Positions 1 through 10,266 of a DNA stretch of 64,000 nucleotides are shown in pieces. The stretch comes from Macrothele yani. Taxonomy: Eukaryota; Arthropoda; Arachnida; Araneae; Macrothelidae. Within the stretch, counting starts at the first letter, position 1. Every line of letters starts with the position of its first letter. The stretch spans positions 168,856,709 to 168,920,708 of the forward strand of contig CM076997.1 in assembly GCA_039090855.1 (NCBI GenBank), given 5' to 3'. Under the pieces are notes generated by a model that had not been told where the DNA came from, searched no databases, and saw only the letters and a program-made list of their open reading frames with translations. Position numbers and translations under genes: made by a program.

Positions 1-516
1 GCCTGGAGAGCTTTTGGAAGGAACAGCATAATTTTCAAGAGCAATATGTCATTATGTCTTAAAAGAAAAGTGTTTGATCAATGTATCCTTCCAGTGCTTA
101 CGTATGGTGCAGAGACATGGACTTTAACTAAAAGAGACATACAAAGGCTGCAGACAGCTGAAAGATGCATGGAGAGGTGCATGCTTGGTGTAACCAGGAG
201 AGATAAGAAGAGGAACTCGTGGATCTGAAAAATGACAAGAGTGGAAGACATCATGATCAGAGTTAAATCCCTGAAATGGCAATGGGCTGGACATACTGCC
301 AGAAAGACAGACCATCGATGGACAGCCGAAATTTTAGATTGGATTCCAAGGGACAGGAAAAGACCCAGAAGAAGACCACATGGGAGATGGGTGGATGAAA
401 TTCGAAAGTATGTGGGAGTGACATGGAGGAGACTGGCACAAGACAGACCATTGTGGAGGAAACTTGGGGAGACCTTCGTCCAGCAGTGGATTGATAATGG
501 TTGACAATGATGATGA
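1..516 (+). pseudogene. RTE-like LINE copy A, 3' end only
   Basis: This is the C-terminal part of a family 1 non-LTR retrotransposon (endonuclease plus reverse transcriptase, RTE-clade-like), whose 5' part lies outside the window. The frame opens at 1, shows the post-RT motif TYGAETWTLTKRDIQRLQ, and ends at the normal stop at 502-504 (QQWIDNG). It is followed by a short GAT/TGA repeat tail, as in the other copies here. Position 226-228 is TGA where the copies at 10277 and 42574 have CGA, so this copy is dead even if its 5' end exists. It is nearly identical to the same region of the copies at 10277, 25170, 42574 and 48079, so it is a recent insertion. Confidence 0.88.
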
Positions 517-1329
517 TGATACCTTTTTAATATTTTTGTTCGGCATTTTGTATGTATGTAAATAGGCAGTTTTTGTTCGTTGGTTATATCAAAAGGTTTT
601 GAGTTCAAGAATTGGGTTTTATATAAATGTCAATAAACCAACGAATGTTGGGTTTTACACGCTGGTGGAAAGGGGGGGGAGATGCGGTTTGGACCTAGAG
701 TCATTAATGCAGTGCACTTCGTGGACTTGAGGATTCACCGGGCATTTGAATGAACCTGAAGCCGAAAATGGAACACCGCGCCAGAGGCTTGAACCAAGCA
801 AGACAACCAAAGGAATAAAACGTGCAGGGAAATCTGTACAAAAGGTAAGCAACCTATAATTATAATTGTATGCACGTAAATCACGAACAGTTGTAGCTAG
901 TGTTACAGATGTTCTAACACTGAATTGGAATTATCTCATTCAGAACTTAAACATAATTCTTTAAATACTTTTGGATTTTAAATGTAATGGTCAGAAAGTA
1001 TATAAGGATTAATAAATAATTTGAAATACATTTTTTTTTTATTTTGCATTTAGTTAATTGATTAAGCTTTAACTCTCTCCTTCGAAGGATGCTTTGTCTG
1101 ATAGACATTCTGCACTATTTCCAGCAGCAATTATGTTGTACTAGGGGCCTCACCAGGTAGTTATTTAGGTGACTATGTTAGGGGGTAGGGATCATGTCAA
1201 CTTTGAAAACAGTAACTTTGCCACATTTAACTTGATTTATAAAACATCAGTTCATGTATGAATTTTGTTTGAACCCAATTTGTGAATTGACCACAGTTTT
1301 AAGAAAAATTTCGTGAATTTGTGAAAATG
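517..1329. other. Intergenic/intronic, no gene recognised
   Basis: No coding or RNA gene is recognised. A 10-bp perfect inverted repeat (TTCGTTGGTT at 576-585 and its complement at 636-645) could form a hairpin with a 50-nt loop. The stretch around 660-850 is more GC-rich than its surroundings and ends in a GGTAAG donor-like sequence, but I cannot tie it to a gene or element. Confidence 0.5.
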
Positions 1330-2130
1330 TGATAGCAGCATTTTTATTACCCCATAAACTTAAAAGTGAGAAAAACAACAATAGTTCTTGTAAAGCAAAA
1401 AACTTTTTACCTCATCAATCTGAGATGAAACTATCTGGAAGGAGATAATAATTAAAAAAAAAAATTGCAACTGTCAGTATCTGGAATGTCACGTAATACT
1501 ACCTTGGAAACAAATATGGGGGCATTAAAAATGTGTCAATATATGGTTTTAGTATTAAAAAAAAATCTGAGATAAAGCTGTCTGGAAGTAAAAAATAAAA
1601 TGTGACTCTCAACTTCTGAATGCTGCATGAAAACAGAAGGAAAATGAAAGGAAATGTTGCAAATGCTCAACAAATATGGATTTTGAAAAAAAAAACAAAA
1701 AAAAACAGCATTTATCTAACTGAAACGAAGCTATCTGGAAGCGCCCCCCCCCCCCCCCCCCCAGGAACAATTGCGAACATCAGCTTCCAGAATGCCTCAT
1801 AATGCAACCATGAAAAACAGAAGACAGACACTAAAAATGTGTAAAAATATGGTTTTTGGAGAAAACAAAAAGGAGGAAGAAAACAAAACGACACCTTATC
1901 TATCTAACTGAAGTGAAGCTATCTGAAAGCAAGAAGAAAGAAAAAAATGTGGCTCAACTTATGGAATGCTTATGCTGTGTAAACAAAGAAAATGCTTTAG
2001 CACTATGACTCTTGCAAAAGAAATTAAAAAAAAAAAAAAAAAACCCTGAAACTAACTTTCAGTTAGATGAAAGTTTAGGCCTCCATGCTTAAAAAAAAAA
2101 AAAAAAAAAAAAGAAAGAAAGTGAAAATTG
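1330..2130. repeat. Degenerate tandem repeat, about 145-190 bp unit
   Basis: A diverged unit recurs at about 1422, 1565, 1714 and 1905. Each unit has an A-run, then a phrase like TCTAACTGAAGTGAAGCTAT, then CTGGAAG, another A-rich run, a TGGAATGCTGCAT-like phrase, and an AAAAATGTGTAAAAATATGG-like phrase. Spacing is uneven because of A-run and C-run length changes, including a run of about 20 C at 1743-1762. No protein is encoded. It is best read as an old minisatellite or an internally repeated non-coding element. Confidence 0.65.
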
Positions 2131-2529
2131 TGACCATTAGCTTATGACATGCCACACTAAACATGCGTGGTGCACTAGAAGTGCACAAAATATCGCTTCC
2201 CAGATTCAAAGCTGAAAAAAAGCAGTTATATCTCATCAAGTTATCTGAAAAATATGGAAGAATGAAAGCTAAAATAAAATTGGGAAAAAAACCCAGTTAC
2301 CTGCGTGATTCGTCGATTACAACTTTACGTCTGGAATGGGAGCCAACGTTAAAAACGCATGAAAATTTCCCTTCTTTTGTTGTAAAATTTAAACAAATGT
2401 TAAAAACAATTAATGTTAAGAAAATAGAAAAACAATCTGCACACCTTTTTAAAAATCTGCGACGTGTGTTGCGTGATTTCTGCTCTCAGAACCACACATT
2501 TAACTTGGGATTGTCGTGCTCATGAGTCT
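2131..2529. other. Unassigned sequence with a 120-codon open frame
   Basis: The plus strand is open from 2163 to 2525 (120 codons), but the translation is lysine-rich, has no motif I recognise, no splice context and no related copy in the window. I treat it as chance in AT-rich DNA. It directly abuts the transposase relic that follows and could be the decayed end of that element. Confidence 0.35.
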
Positions 2530-2995
2530 GGACAACATATGGGTTTTCTGATTCCCAACTGGACAAGTAAATCAATTTACTAACACTGACATGAGGAAAG
2601 TTGCCTCATCACTGAAAACCACCCTGTCTAGGTATTCACTTTCAGTGTCAATTTGCAATAGTATTTTCACCACACAGTAAATGGAGCTTGAGATCATGTT
2701 GCTTTTACTGTTGTATCAACTGCAGTTTACACACAAAGTTTCCACCATTTGAGAACAACATCATCAACTGTGGACTTTGGAATCCCCAGCTGTGAATTGG
2801 CTTGTCAAACAGGGGACTTTAATGAAACACCATTCAGATTGTTTCCACACCCTCAGGGATTGTCTTTGGAGTTCCAGCAGAACTTTGCCTCTCGAAACTT
2901 CCACGCACGAATACTGGTCATACCATTTTTGAACGCCATTTTTGGCTGGCAGTTTCTGTCCTGCAAGATGTTTACAAAACATCCTACAAACTTCT
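2530..2995 (-). pseudogene. Degenerate mariner-like transposase, partial
   Basis: Minus-strand translation in shifting frames gives a helix-turn-helix-like region (a phrase close to ANSQLGIPKSTVDDVV) followed about 50 residues later by RVVFSDEATF, the block around the first catalytic Asp of Tc1/mariner-superfamily transposases. The order matches the insect families whose N-terminus carries the DUF4817-type domain. Stops and frameshifts occur throughout, no second or third catalytic block is visible, and no terminal inverted repeats were found. It is an old inactive fragment. Confidence 0.6.
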
Positions 2996-3228
2996 AACAT
3001 GATGATCTGCTTAACGTCTAACAAAATTAATTATGATCAGTGAAAGCCTGCACTAAGCAGGCATGTGTGTGGATGTATTAATGGACAGGTAAAATAGATC
3101 AGAACAGGAAAATGCATGAGCTATTGACAAATATGTAACAAAAATGAGAAAAACAATAGTGTGCAATTAAAAAAATCTAACATTCAAAGATAAATGCAAT
3201 ATTAGTCACCAAATCTAATGACACTTAC

Positions 3229-3369
3229 CATACCACCATCTCGATTACAAGTAAATATAATTCTAGATTTGTAGTGATTGTCGTCCTTGCACTGAGAACC
3301 GTTGCTATAAATAATTGTTGCATGGCCTTCAAAGTCAAAAAAAGGAGGTAATGAAGCATGACCCAAGCT
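3229..3369 (-). CDS. Lerp: Lerp/CI-MPR-like receptor, exon d (partial gene)
   Basis: This 141-bp exon has 47 codons and is phase 0 at both ends. A pyrimidine-rich acceptor ending CCAAG precedes it and the donor is ATG|GTAAGT. It encodes SLGHASLPPFF, then IIYSNGSQC, then SRIIFTC, the middle of a CI-MPR (M6P/IGF2 receptor) repeat in which the order 'SLG ... Y-x-NG-x-x-C ... I-x-F-x-C' is diagnostic. It continues exon c in frame (QSV|SLG), completing the middle of a second repeat. The last part of that repeat (C-x-Y-x-F-x-W-x-T-x-x-AC) must lie left of the window. The Arg before the I-x-F-x-C strand, typical of sugar-binding repeats, is not at its usual place (KSR), so this repeat may not bind mannose-6-phosphate. 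The receptor sorts lysosomal enzymes in the Golgi/endosome; the repeats are lumenal. Confidence 0.85.
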
Positions 3370-4110
3370 CTTGGAAGGGGAGAGGGAAGTAAAAATCAAT
3401 TAATGAGAAAACATTTATTAAAACAAATGACATTTAGATATCTGCTACAGTCAAAGATAAATATGCATGAGTACACACAAAAATATGAAAATAATATTGC
3501 AACAGAAACAATCTTACACAACTAACAAAATATTTCAGCACATTCATGATAGGATCATGTAAATCTCCATACTTTGGCTGTTTAGAGTAACTCAGTTTTG
3601 AACTTCCCCAAGTTCTCCAGGTTTTCCAGTTCAGTTTTTATAAAATATGCAGTCCCTAACTTCACTAACAGCACAGTACAACATGACAAAATCATTTTGA
3701 ATCCTGAAAGAGAGGAAGTTTAAAACCCAAAAAATTTGCTGTTATAATTGCTATGTTGAAAGACTACACATTCTTATCCCATTCATCGGCTGCATAAGCA
3801 AACTTTTTAATCATGCACAAACTGTGATTTGATTATCTGTGTGGTTAAACAGATTTGTTTTTATTCTTGGAACTCATGTTGCTCTTAAAATTCTGTGTGG
3901 GTGATTACTCCTCACATTAGTAATAAAAAAAATCTCACATATATATTTACATTTCCTACTACAGTTTATTTACCTTGAATGATTACTATAATAAATACCT
4001 TTGTAATGTCACAAAGATATTTAAAGGATTAAATCACAGAAAGGTATAAATGAAAATTGGAAATGACAAATGAACATTTTGCAAAAAAAAAAAAAAAAAA
4101 AAAAAAAAAA
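3370..4110. other. Lerp intron, no element recognised
   Basis: AT-rich intron sequence between exon d and a LINE relic. It contains no open frame or repeat I recognise apart from a run of about 27 A at 4084-4110, directly upstream of the LINE relic. Confidence 0.5.
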
Positions 4111-4920
4111 CACATTTTGTCAGACTCAGTATAAATAAGGGAAAACCCAAAGTTATGGTTTTTCAGTGAGGAACTGTTAGTATTGAATGCAAGATAAATC
4201 TAAATGGCACAGTGCTTCACCAGGTGAACGAGTTGTTTGACAGAAAGAACAAATTACATGGCGAAATTAGTAGGCAAGTGAATTCTTCTTTGAAAGTCAT
4301 AGCTGCTTTAGGAGGTTTTCATTGGAGTGATGGGTTTTCATGAGTCCTGCATGGATGTGTATGAAAGTGGAACTGTTCGTAATCTGATGTATGGCAGTGA
4401 AACCTGGGTACTACAGAAGAAACATAGGAGCTGTTTGTATGCTGGAGAAATGTATAACTTATGGTATGTGTCAAGAAACATTTTGATCATGTGAGGAATG
4501 AAGATGTGTTGCAGTTGTGTATTGTGAAGCAAAATGTTGTCAGCAAGGTAGACACTAATATTCTTTGGTGGTTTAGCTATGTTAAAAGAATGAGTGATGA
4601 GATGCTTACTAAGAAACTTTTTTAAGCCCAAGTGTCAGGAAAGAAAGGCAGAGGAAGGACAAGGAAGTCATGGGAGAATCAGATTTAGGAGTGTCTACAT
4701 GAGAAAAAGATTATGAGTATGAAATATAGAAGATCTTGTGTACATCGTGTGATGGGTGTCAGTAAAGCCTGAGTTGTGTGTCAAGATCGCTGTAAATGGA
4801 GAAGTTTGATACAGCAACAATAAGTAAATATTCAGTTAGAAATTTATCTAGTGGTCTGTATTTCTTTGTGGTGCTACCCTCTGAATCTCAGAGAACAGCT
4901 TAGTAATATGAATGTATGTA
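4111..4920 (+). pseudogene. LINE family 2, decayed 3' fragment
   Basis: Plus-strand translation across several frames matches the C-terminal part of the family 2 LINE at 60066-63110. Recognisable phrases are VNELFDRKNKLHGEISR, LMYGSETWVLQKKHRSCL, then a KKGRGRTRKSW-like basic stretch and a terminal RCKWRSLIQQQ-like end. The 3' untranslated region after about 4823 matches that copy too (CTGAATCTCAGAGAACAGC) and ends in a short ATGT-like tail. Many stops and indels show this is one of the older copies. Confidence 0.75.
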
Positions 4921-5059
4921 AAAACATTTTGTGTACCTAGTTTTACCATAAATACTGTCACAAAGTATTCAATGAAATAACAAATGAAATTTAAAGATAT
5001 TTTAATATACCTGTGATATGACATAAAAAGTACACTTGTGAATACATGGCACCAATCAC

Positions 5060-6240
5060 TTTTTAAAATGGCATCCTTATGCCTGCACACAGTCCTTCAG
5101 TCTCTGTGGCTTCTATCGGCTTTACACAGGGTCTCCACAGAGAAAGCTGTTACTGCCCGTGCCAAAGAGTGTTAGAGACTGTCAATACTGGGGTATCTCT
5201 TTCTGCAGGCCATGTCCTCCAGTGTGGCCCACAACTTGTAGTCCAATGGGTTGAGGTCTGGGCTGCTTTAAGGCCAATCAGCTTTTGGAGAAATGAAGTC
5301 TGGCAAATTCGCCTGAAGCCACTCATGGGATGACTTAGCCTTGTGGACAGGAGTGGAATCCTGCTCCACTATCAAGTTTCGAAAGAGGGTGTGAATCACA
5401 TTTTTGACCACTGGCTCCAAAACCCTGTCCTGGTAGACTTCGGCAGAAGTTTTCACTCCTTTCTCACAGAAATGGAGCTCCATGGTATCCTCATAGGAGA
5501 CTCCCCACCAAATCATGTCAGAAGCAGAATGATGGTCCCTTCATGAACCTTGGAGCTATCACCTGAGCTTCTCGTGAGGTTGATGCACATACCCTGTCAA
5601 TTTAGTGGTTAAAAGCCCCTTCAAAAGTGAAATTTTTTTTACCAGAGAAAAGGATATGTCTGTGGCAATTGTCTGCATAATGCTGCAGCAATGTTTCGCT
5701 TTAGCCCGTTCTGCTGCTTCAGTTGTGGGGTGAGGAAGTGCCGTGTACGCCACCGGTAAGCTCTCACCCTTAGGTCACTCAGCAGCACACGTGACATTGA
5801 CATTCTTGAAATGTTCAGCTCACAAGCCATTACTGATTGTTTTCTGACAACATTTCATCGAATACAGGCTGCCACTGCTTTCACCAGGCGAGCAGTCCTC
5901 ACGATACGTGGCAGACCCTTTCTGGGGCGGTCTGCAACAGTCCCAGTCTCAAGGAAGTTTTTATGGTCTGGTAGATAAAAATTCCGCCGATTTTCCAACT
6001 TTGTGCAGTGCTATTACGATTCTCATAATCGGCCCACTCCACGGCAAGTACTTCACGAAACATGTTATCTCCTCTGTGACTGAACACACAATGATTCACT
6101 AGCTGCTTCATGCTTCTTGGCTGGTCGGTGATGTTGCACACCATTGGCGTACTATCTGTCAAACGTTTGTAACAGTATTTATACTACGACTGGGTAGAAT
6201 CCAGAAAAACATCTGCCTGAAAAAGATTAAGTTCCAAACA
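5060..6240 (-). pseudogene. Degenerate mariner/Tc1-superfamily transposase
   Basis: Read on the minus strand from about 6000 down, an HTH-like block (MACELNISRMSMSRVLLSDL) is followed by AYRWRTRHFLTPQLK, then MIWWGVSYEDTMELHFCEKG, VKTSAEVYQDRVLEPVVK, and QDSTPVHKAKSSHEWLQANL with a WPxxxPDLNP-like end near 5270. This block order is that of a large arthropod Tc1/mariner-superfamily group. Several frameshifts and stops interrupt it. I found no matching terminal inverted repeats, so its ends are approximate. Inactive. Confidence 0.75.
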
Positions 6241-6362
6241 TTTTGTCAAGCCAATTAGCTTTGCACCCCATAGGTCTTATTTCTGTAGTATTTCAATTAT
6301 TATTAAACTTAAATTGTGGTGCTGTTTGCCATTTCTCTTTTTCTCTCTCATTAAGAGAATGC

Positions 6363-6367
<5 letters not shown>

Positions 6368-6415
<48 letters not shown>
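6368..6415. repeat. (AC)n microsatellite, about 24 units
   Basis: An uninterrupted AC run abuts the left terminal inverted repeat of the Tc1-like element that follows. The repeat may have grown from the CACAC-type end of that transposon. Confidence 0.95.
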
Positions 6416-6417
<2 letters not shown>

Positions 6418-7627
6418 ATGAGCCATTACATTATGACGACCTACCTAATAAGCTGCTGTAAGACTCCATTTAGCTCGCAAAACAGCGGCTGGCTGCATGG
6501 TGAGGCATCGATTCAATGAGATGGCGATAAGTATCCTGGGGTATCTGGTACCTTAATGTCAACAGCAGATCCTCCAGTTCCCATACATTTCAGGGTGGTG
6601 GTGATTTAGCACAAACCCACTTTTTCAAGTCAAACCATAAATCTTCGATTGGGTTCATGTCAGGTGAATTTGGAGGCCAAGACGTTTACAGAAAGTCATC
6701 AGCATGTTCCTCAAATCACTCCTTGATGATTCTGGCAGTGTGGCTTGGTGCATTATTCTGTTGGTAATGGCTATATCTAGCAGGGAACACAGCTGCCATG
6801 AATGGGTGAACATGGTCTACAACGATGTACAGATACCTGACAGATGTTAGGAATTGTGCTATTGGGATAATGGGGCCTAAAGTGTCCCAAGAAAACATTG
6901 CCCACAGCATAACACCACTGCTGCCTGCCAGCTTCCTCCCAACAGTGCATCTAGGTGCCATAGCCTGTGTTGGTAATTGGCGTATCCACACTCATATGTC
7001 TACATGATCAAACCAAGCCACTTTTTTCCAATCATCCACGGTCCAATCTTGATGATCTTGGGCCCATTTCATGCATTGTTGAGGATGACATGCAGTGAGC
7101 ATGGGGACCCGGCTGGTTCTTCGGCCACATAGTTCATCGCTGCCTTCCCATGTGCAGAAGGCTGCAATGAACTATGTGCTGTGACACTTTGCCCTCATCA
7201 CCCCTGTTGTAGCTGCGAATGATTTGTTGCACTGTGGCCCTGCGGTCGCTGTGAACAATGTGCGACAGTCTCTGCTCCCCTTTGGCATCAATGAGCTGCA
7301 GACGACCCACGGCTGGACAATGGTTTGTCATTTGACCATCTGTGCACCACTTTTGATACGTACTCACTACAGCGGCACGTGAACAACGCACAAGCAGTGC
7401 CATTTCCGAGATCCGAGGCACCATGCCATCACAATTTGTCCTTTATCAAACTCCAATAAATCAGCAGTTTTTCCCACTCTGACTCCAAACACTCTGCTAA
7501 CTGAAAGTCAGTCTTTGGGTTGTATATATACTGCTCTGTGAACTTCGCCTACCCCACCATTTGGTCTGCAGGCACGCTCATTTCTCTAGGCTGGGGGTGG
7601 TCATAATGTAATGGCCCATATGTGTAT
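6411..7627 (-). mobile_element. Tc1-like transposon with terminal inverted repeats
   Basis: About 22-bp imperfect terminal inverted repeats are visible: GAGCCATTACATTATGACGA starts at 6420 and its near-complement ends at about 7618. The minus strand encodes a decayed Tc1-family transposase. An N-terminal HTH-like region lies at 7424-7134 (SEMALLVRCSRAAVVSTYQK), and the catalytic half at 6991-6480 has a 'D-H-V-H-P-F', 'QQNNAPSHTA' and 'PPNSPDMNPIEDLWFDLKK' order, so the DD34E spacing class is likely. Stops occur (for example just after IIKE near 6716), so it is dead. The length of about 1.2 kb is normal for an autonomous Tc1 element. Confidence 0.8.
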
Positions 7628-7796
7628 ATTTTAATGTCAATAAGTAGCTCTTTATTGGTGTTTAGCTCACGTTCTATAGCTGCACTATGATGTGGTATGA
7701 CTGATTTTTTTTTTAGAGATTTAAATGATACATATAAGGTGGCAAACAACAAATCTTCCAGAAGAAATAATTCTTCACAAACATGGAAGTCAATAC

Positions 7797-8117
7797 AATG
7801 GTAATTGTTGGCACAAGCATGCCATATTTTTACTGTTTCCAAGTAGCAATTCCTTCAGAAAACTTGAAAATTACATTGCTCCAGTGAGGGAATCAAACCC
7901 ACATCTCTTGATTTCTATTTGAGCATGCTACACATTATGCCACCCAGGACAAGGAAGTTCCAAGCAACCAAAAGCCTCGAGAAGCACTCAAACGGAAATC
8001 GTGAGATACATGTTCAATTACCGCTTCGGGGCAATGTAATCTTCAAATTTTCTGAAGGAGTTGCTACACAGAAACAGTAAAAACATGGCACATTTGTGCC
8101 AACAATTGCAATTAGAT
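7797..8117. repeat. Inverted pair of SINE-like units
   Basis: Two arms of about 90 bp (7797-7886 and 8026-8117) are inverted copies of each other, sharing for example TTGTTGGCACAA and AACTTGAAAATTACATTGC. The spacer on the minus strand reads GGGTTTGATTCCC, close to a tRNA B-box, and the plus strand of the right unit has GTTCAATTACC at the same relative place. This suggests two head-to-head copies of a tRNA-derived SINE with a shared 3' body. I cannot fix the 5' heads exactly. Confidence 0.5.
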
Positions 8118-8119
8118 TT

Positions 8120-8468
8120 AAATACATACATACATATTTTAAATACATACTTACATATTTAGATTCAGAGGTTAGCTCGTCAAAGAAAGACAATGTCCCA
8201 AGTATACATTCAATTGATAAGAGCTAGAATTTACTCACTGTTGGTGTATCAAATGTCTCCATTTGCAGCAATCTCGGCACCGAGCTTGAGCTTCATTAAC
8301 ATCTATCACAAGCTGCACACAAGACCTTTTGTACTTCATACTCATAATCTTTTGCTTAAGCAGACATTCCTGAATCTGGTCCTCCCATGATTTTCTTGCC
8401 CTTCCTCTACCTTTCTTTTCTGCCACTTTGGCTGAAAAAATTATCTTTGTCAGCCTTGTCTGACTAAC
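8120..8468 (-). pseudogene. LINE family 2, 3' part of an internally deleted copy
   Basis: The minus strand from 8426 reads KKGRGRARKSWEDQIQECL, then KIMSMKYKRSCVQ, then CKWRHLIHQQ and a stop at 8235, the C-terminal end of the family 2 LINE. The region to the left holds its 3' UTR (GATTCAGAGGTTAGCTC) and an ACATACATACAT tail. Upstream it reads TRLTKIIFSAKV and stops at the 12-bp direct repeat that borders the PLE at 8481. The same LINE resumes at 10160 on the far side, so the PLE split it. Confidence 0.75.
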
Positions 8469-8480
8469 AGTTTTGTTGAC

Positions 8481-10147
8481 TTTGCATTTTTGAACTTCAC
8501 TTTTAGTTGGTAAAGTTCGATGAACACTTACCGCACGTGGGGCTTGGCTTTCAATTCATATTTCCGTTATGTGGATGAAGCACGGGGGTTTTTCATTTGG
8601 CCACGGGTCCGCTTCTTTTTTTTTTTTTTTTTTTTTCCGTTGGAATTTATTTTGTCTCATCACCAAATGAGTTTTTTCCTTTGCTGCATCCTCATTTACT
8701 TCAATATTTATTCATACCCGAGTACTTTCAGTAAAACTCCTTTACCGTCTTCGAGGGACGTTTTGCTCCGACTAGCACGGACCGTGTCAGCTGGGCATTT
8801 CGGTGGTTCTCGCGGGCTGCTTCTGTCATCGGCTATCGCTTCTTCTTGGGCGTTGTGGCGCCATCTCTTGTTGGTCAGTGATCTCACTTTTCGAACTTTT
8901 TCATTTTTTTGCTCAATTTTAATTAAATTTTTCCAGCTGTTTCTCAAATTATTAGGGTCATTATGGTTGCAAACTTTTGTCCTATTTTTTTCAATCATTA
9001 CCGACTCTGCTATTCTGAGGTGTTTTTCGGATTTACAGCTTTTAATGATTTTTATATTTTCGAATTTAGGATATTTTTGGTTATCCAGACAGTATTGGAT
9101 AAGTGCTGTTTTTTCTTCTTTTTTCTGCCAGTTTTTTACGTGTTGTTTTAATCTGTGTTTAAGCTTATTTTTGGTACTTCCTATATAAGCCATTGGAGGA
9201 TTTTCAGTAATAGGAATTGAGTAAATACCTGCTTTTTCTAACATTTTTATTTTTTCATTTTTTATTACTATATTTTTGATGGTATTTACTTTTCCTCCAA
9301 TTTGAATGTTATGCTTTTTACAAATATTATTAATTTCATTGGTAGTACCTTTTATGTAAGGAAAACCATTTAAATATTTGACTTCTTTTTTATTTACTAC
9401 AGCATTATTTTTTATTTTCTTTATTACTTCAGTGTCCCATTTTTTTATTAAATGGTTAGGATAACCAAAGCTGCCTGCAATTTTTTTTATGAATTTGATT
9501 TCTTCATTGATGAACTGACAATTTTCAGAATGCGTATATGCTCTTTTAATTAAGGTTTTTATACTATTGCATTTTTGAGGATAAGGATGTGCTGAATTGT
9601 ATGGGATTAGGACCGGAACGAATGAACTTTTCCGATAAACCCTGTATAGTAATTTAATTAAAATTGAGCAAAAAAATGAAAAAGTTCGAAAAGTGAGATC
9701 ACTGACCAACAAGAGATGGCGCCACAACGCCCAAGAAGAAGCGATAGCCGATGACAGAAGCAGCCCGCGAGAACCACCGAAATGCCCAGCTGACACGGTC
9801 CGTGCTAGTCGGAGCAAAACGTCCCCTCGAAGACGGTAAAGGAGTTTTACTGAAAGTACTCGGGTATGAATAAATATTGAAGTAAATGAGGATGCAGCAA
9901 AGGAAAAAACTCATTTGGTGATGAGACAAAATAAATTCCAACGGAAAAAAAAAAAAAAAAGAAGCGGACCCGTGGCCAAATGAAAAACCCCCGTGCCGCA
10001 TCCACATAACGGAAATATGAATTGAAAGCCAAGCCCCACGTGCGGTAAGTGTTCATCGAACTTTACCAACTAAAAGTGAAGTTCAAAAATGCAAATGCAT
10101 TAATGCACGTTAAATAATATAACCTCCAATATCGGAAGTAAATTGAA
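8481..10147 (-). mobile_element. Palindromic Penelope-like element (PLE-B)
   Basis: The insertion is bounded by the direct repeat AGTTTTGTTGAC (8469-8480 and 10148-10159). It consists of a roughly 440-bp left arm (8481-8925), a unique centre (8926-9655) coding for the C-terminal half of a PLE protein on the minus strand, and a right arm (about 9655-10095) that is the near-perfect inverted copy of the left arm. The right side carries about 50 extra bases before the direct repeat that the left side lacks. PLEs are known for inverted terminal copies of this kind. It interrupts an older family 2 LINE fragment. No hammerhead core was found in its arms. Confidence 0.85.
8708..9817 (-). CDS. PLE-B GIY-YIG half, open frame running through both arms
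   Basis: An uninterrupted minus-strand frame of 369 codons (first codon TTG, so probably not a true start) begins in the right arm, crosses the PLE centre, and ends in the left arm. The central part shows the end of the RT thumb (RKSSFVPVLIPYNSAHP), a connector, and a GIY-YIG nuclease: GIYSIPITENPPMAYIGST, then KLKHRLKQHVKNW, then the catalytic-type Glu in RIAESVMIEKNR, then a KVCNHNDPNNLRNSW end. The RT palm with YxDD is missing, so the copy cannot reverse transcribe. The flanking residues from the arms are not part of the normal PLE protein. Related to, but distinct from, the PLE at 37158-41089. Confidence 0.7.
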   Translation of the reverse strand: MLRLARTVSAGHFGGSRGLLLSSAIASSWALWRHLLLVSDLTFRTFSFFCSILIKLLYRVYRKSSFVPVLIPYNSAHPYPQKCNSIKTLIKRAYTHSENCQFINEEIKFIKKIAGSFGYPNHLIKKWDTEVIKKIKNNAVVNKKEVKYLNGFPYIKGTTNEINNICKKHNIQIGGKVNTIKNIVIKNEKIKMLEKAGIYSIPITENPPMAYIGSTKNKLKHRLKQHVKNWQKKEEKTALIQYCLDNQKYPKFENIKIIKSCKSEKHLRIAESVMIEKNRTKVCNHNDPNNLRNSWKNLIKIEQKNEKVRKVRSLTNKRWRHNAQEEAIADDRSSPREPPKCPADTVRASRSKTSLEDGKGVLLKVLGYE

Positions 10148-10159
10148 AGTTTTGTTGAC

Positions 10160-10245
10160 ATTACACAACCTTGTCCGACTCCTGCACCAACAGAAAACCA
10201 TTCTGATAAAATGCCATTCATACAAGTACAGTATTATGCTGTACT
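10160..10245 (-). pseudogene. LINE family 2, RT fragment split off by PLE-B
   Basis: On the minus strand it encodes a short stretch like LSEWFSVGAGVGQGCVMS, the RT block before the YADD motif in family 2 (compare 61070-61150). Together with 8120-8468 it makes one internally deleted LINE copy, joined at the 12-bp sequence that was duplicated when PLE-B inserted. Confidence 0.65.
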
Positions 10246-10266
10246 TCTATTAATGGTACAGTATTT

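Noticed and set aside
655..852. 65-codon minus-strand open frame near a donor-like site
   Set aside because: No recognised motif, and the donor-like site is on the opposite strand; not supported as an exon.
2163..2525. 120-codon plus-strand open frame
   Set aside because: Lysine-rich translation without motif, splice context or related copy; most likely chance in AT-rich DNA.
6368..6415. CRISPR-like or satellite array
   Set aside because: It is a plain dinucleotide repeat with no spacers.
8520..9188. 222-codon plus-strand open frame
   Set aside because: It is antisense to PLE-B and full of Phe/Leu runs created by the complement of A-rich PLE codons.
8638..10040. Hammerhead ribozyme in PLE-B arms
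   Set aside because: Words like GGTGATGAG and ATGAGGATG occur, but the invariant C of CTGANGA is missing and no consistent stem II or stem III could be drawn.
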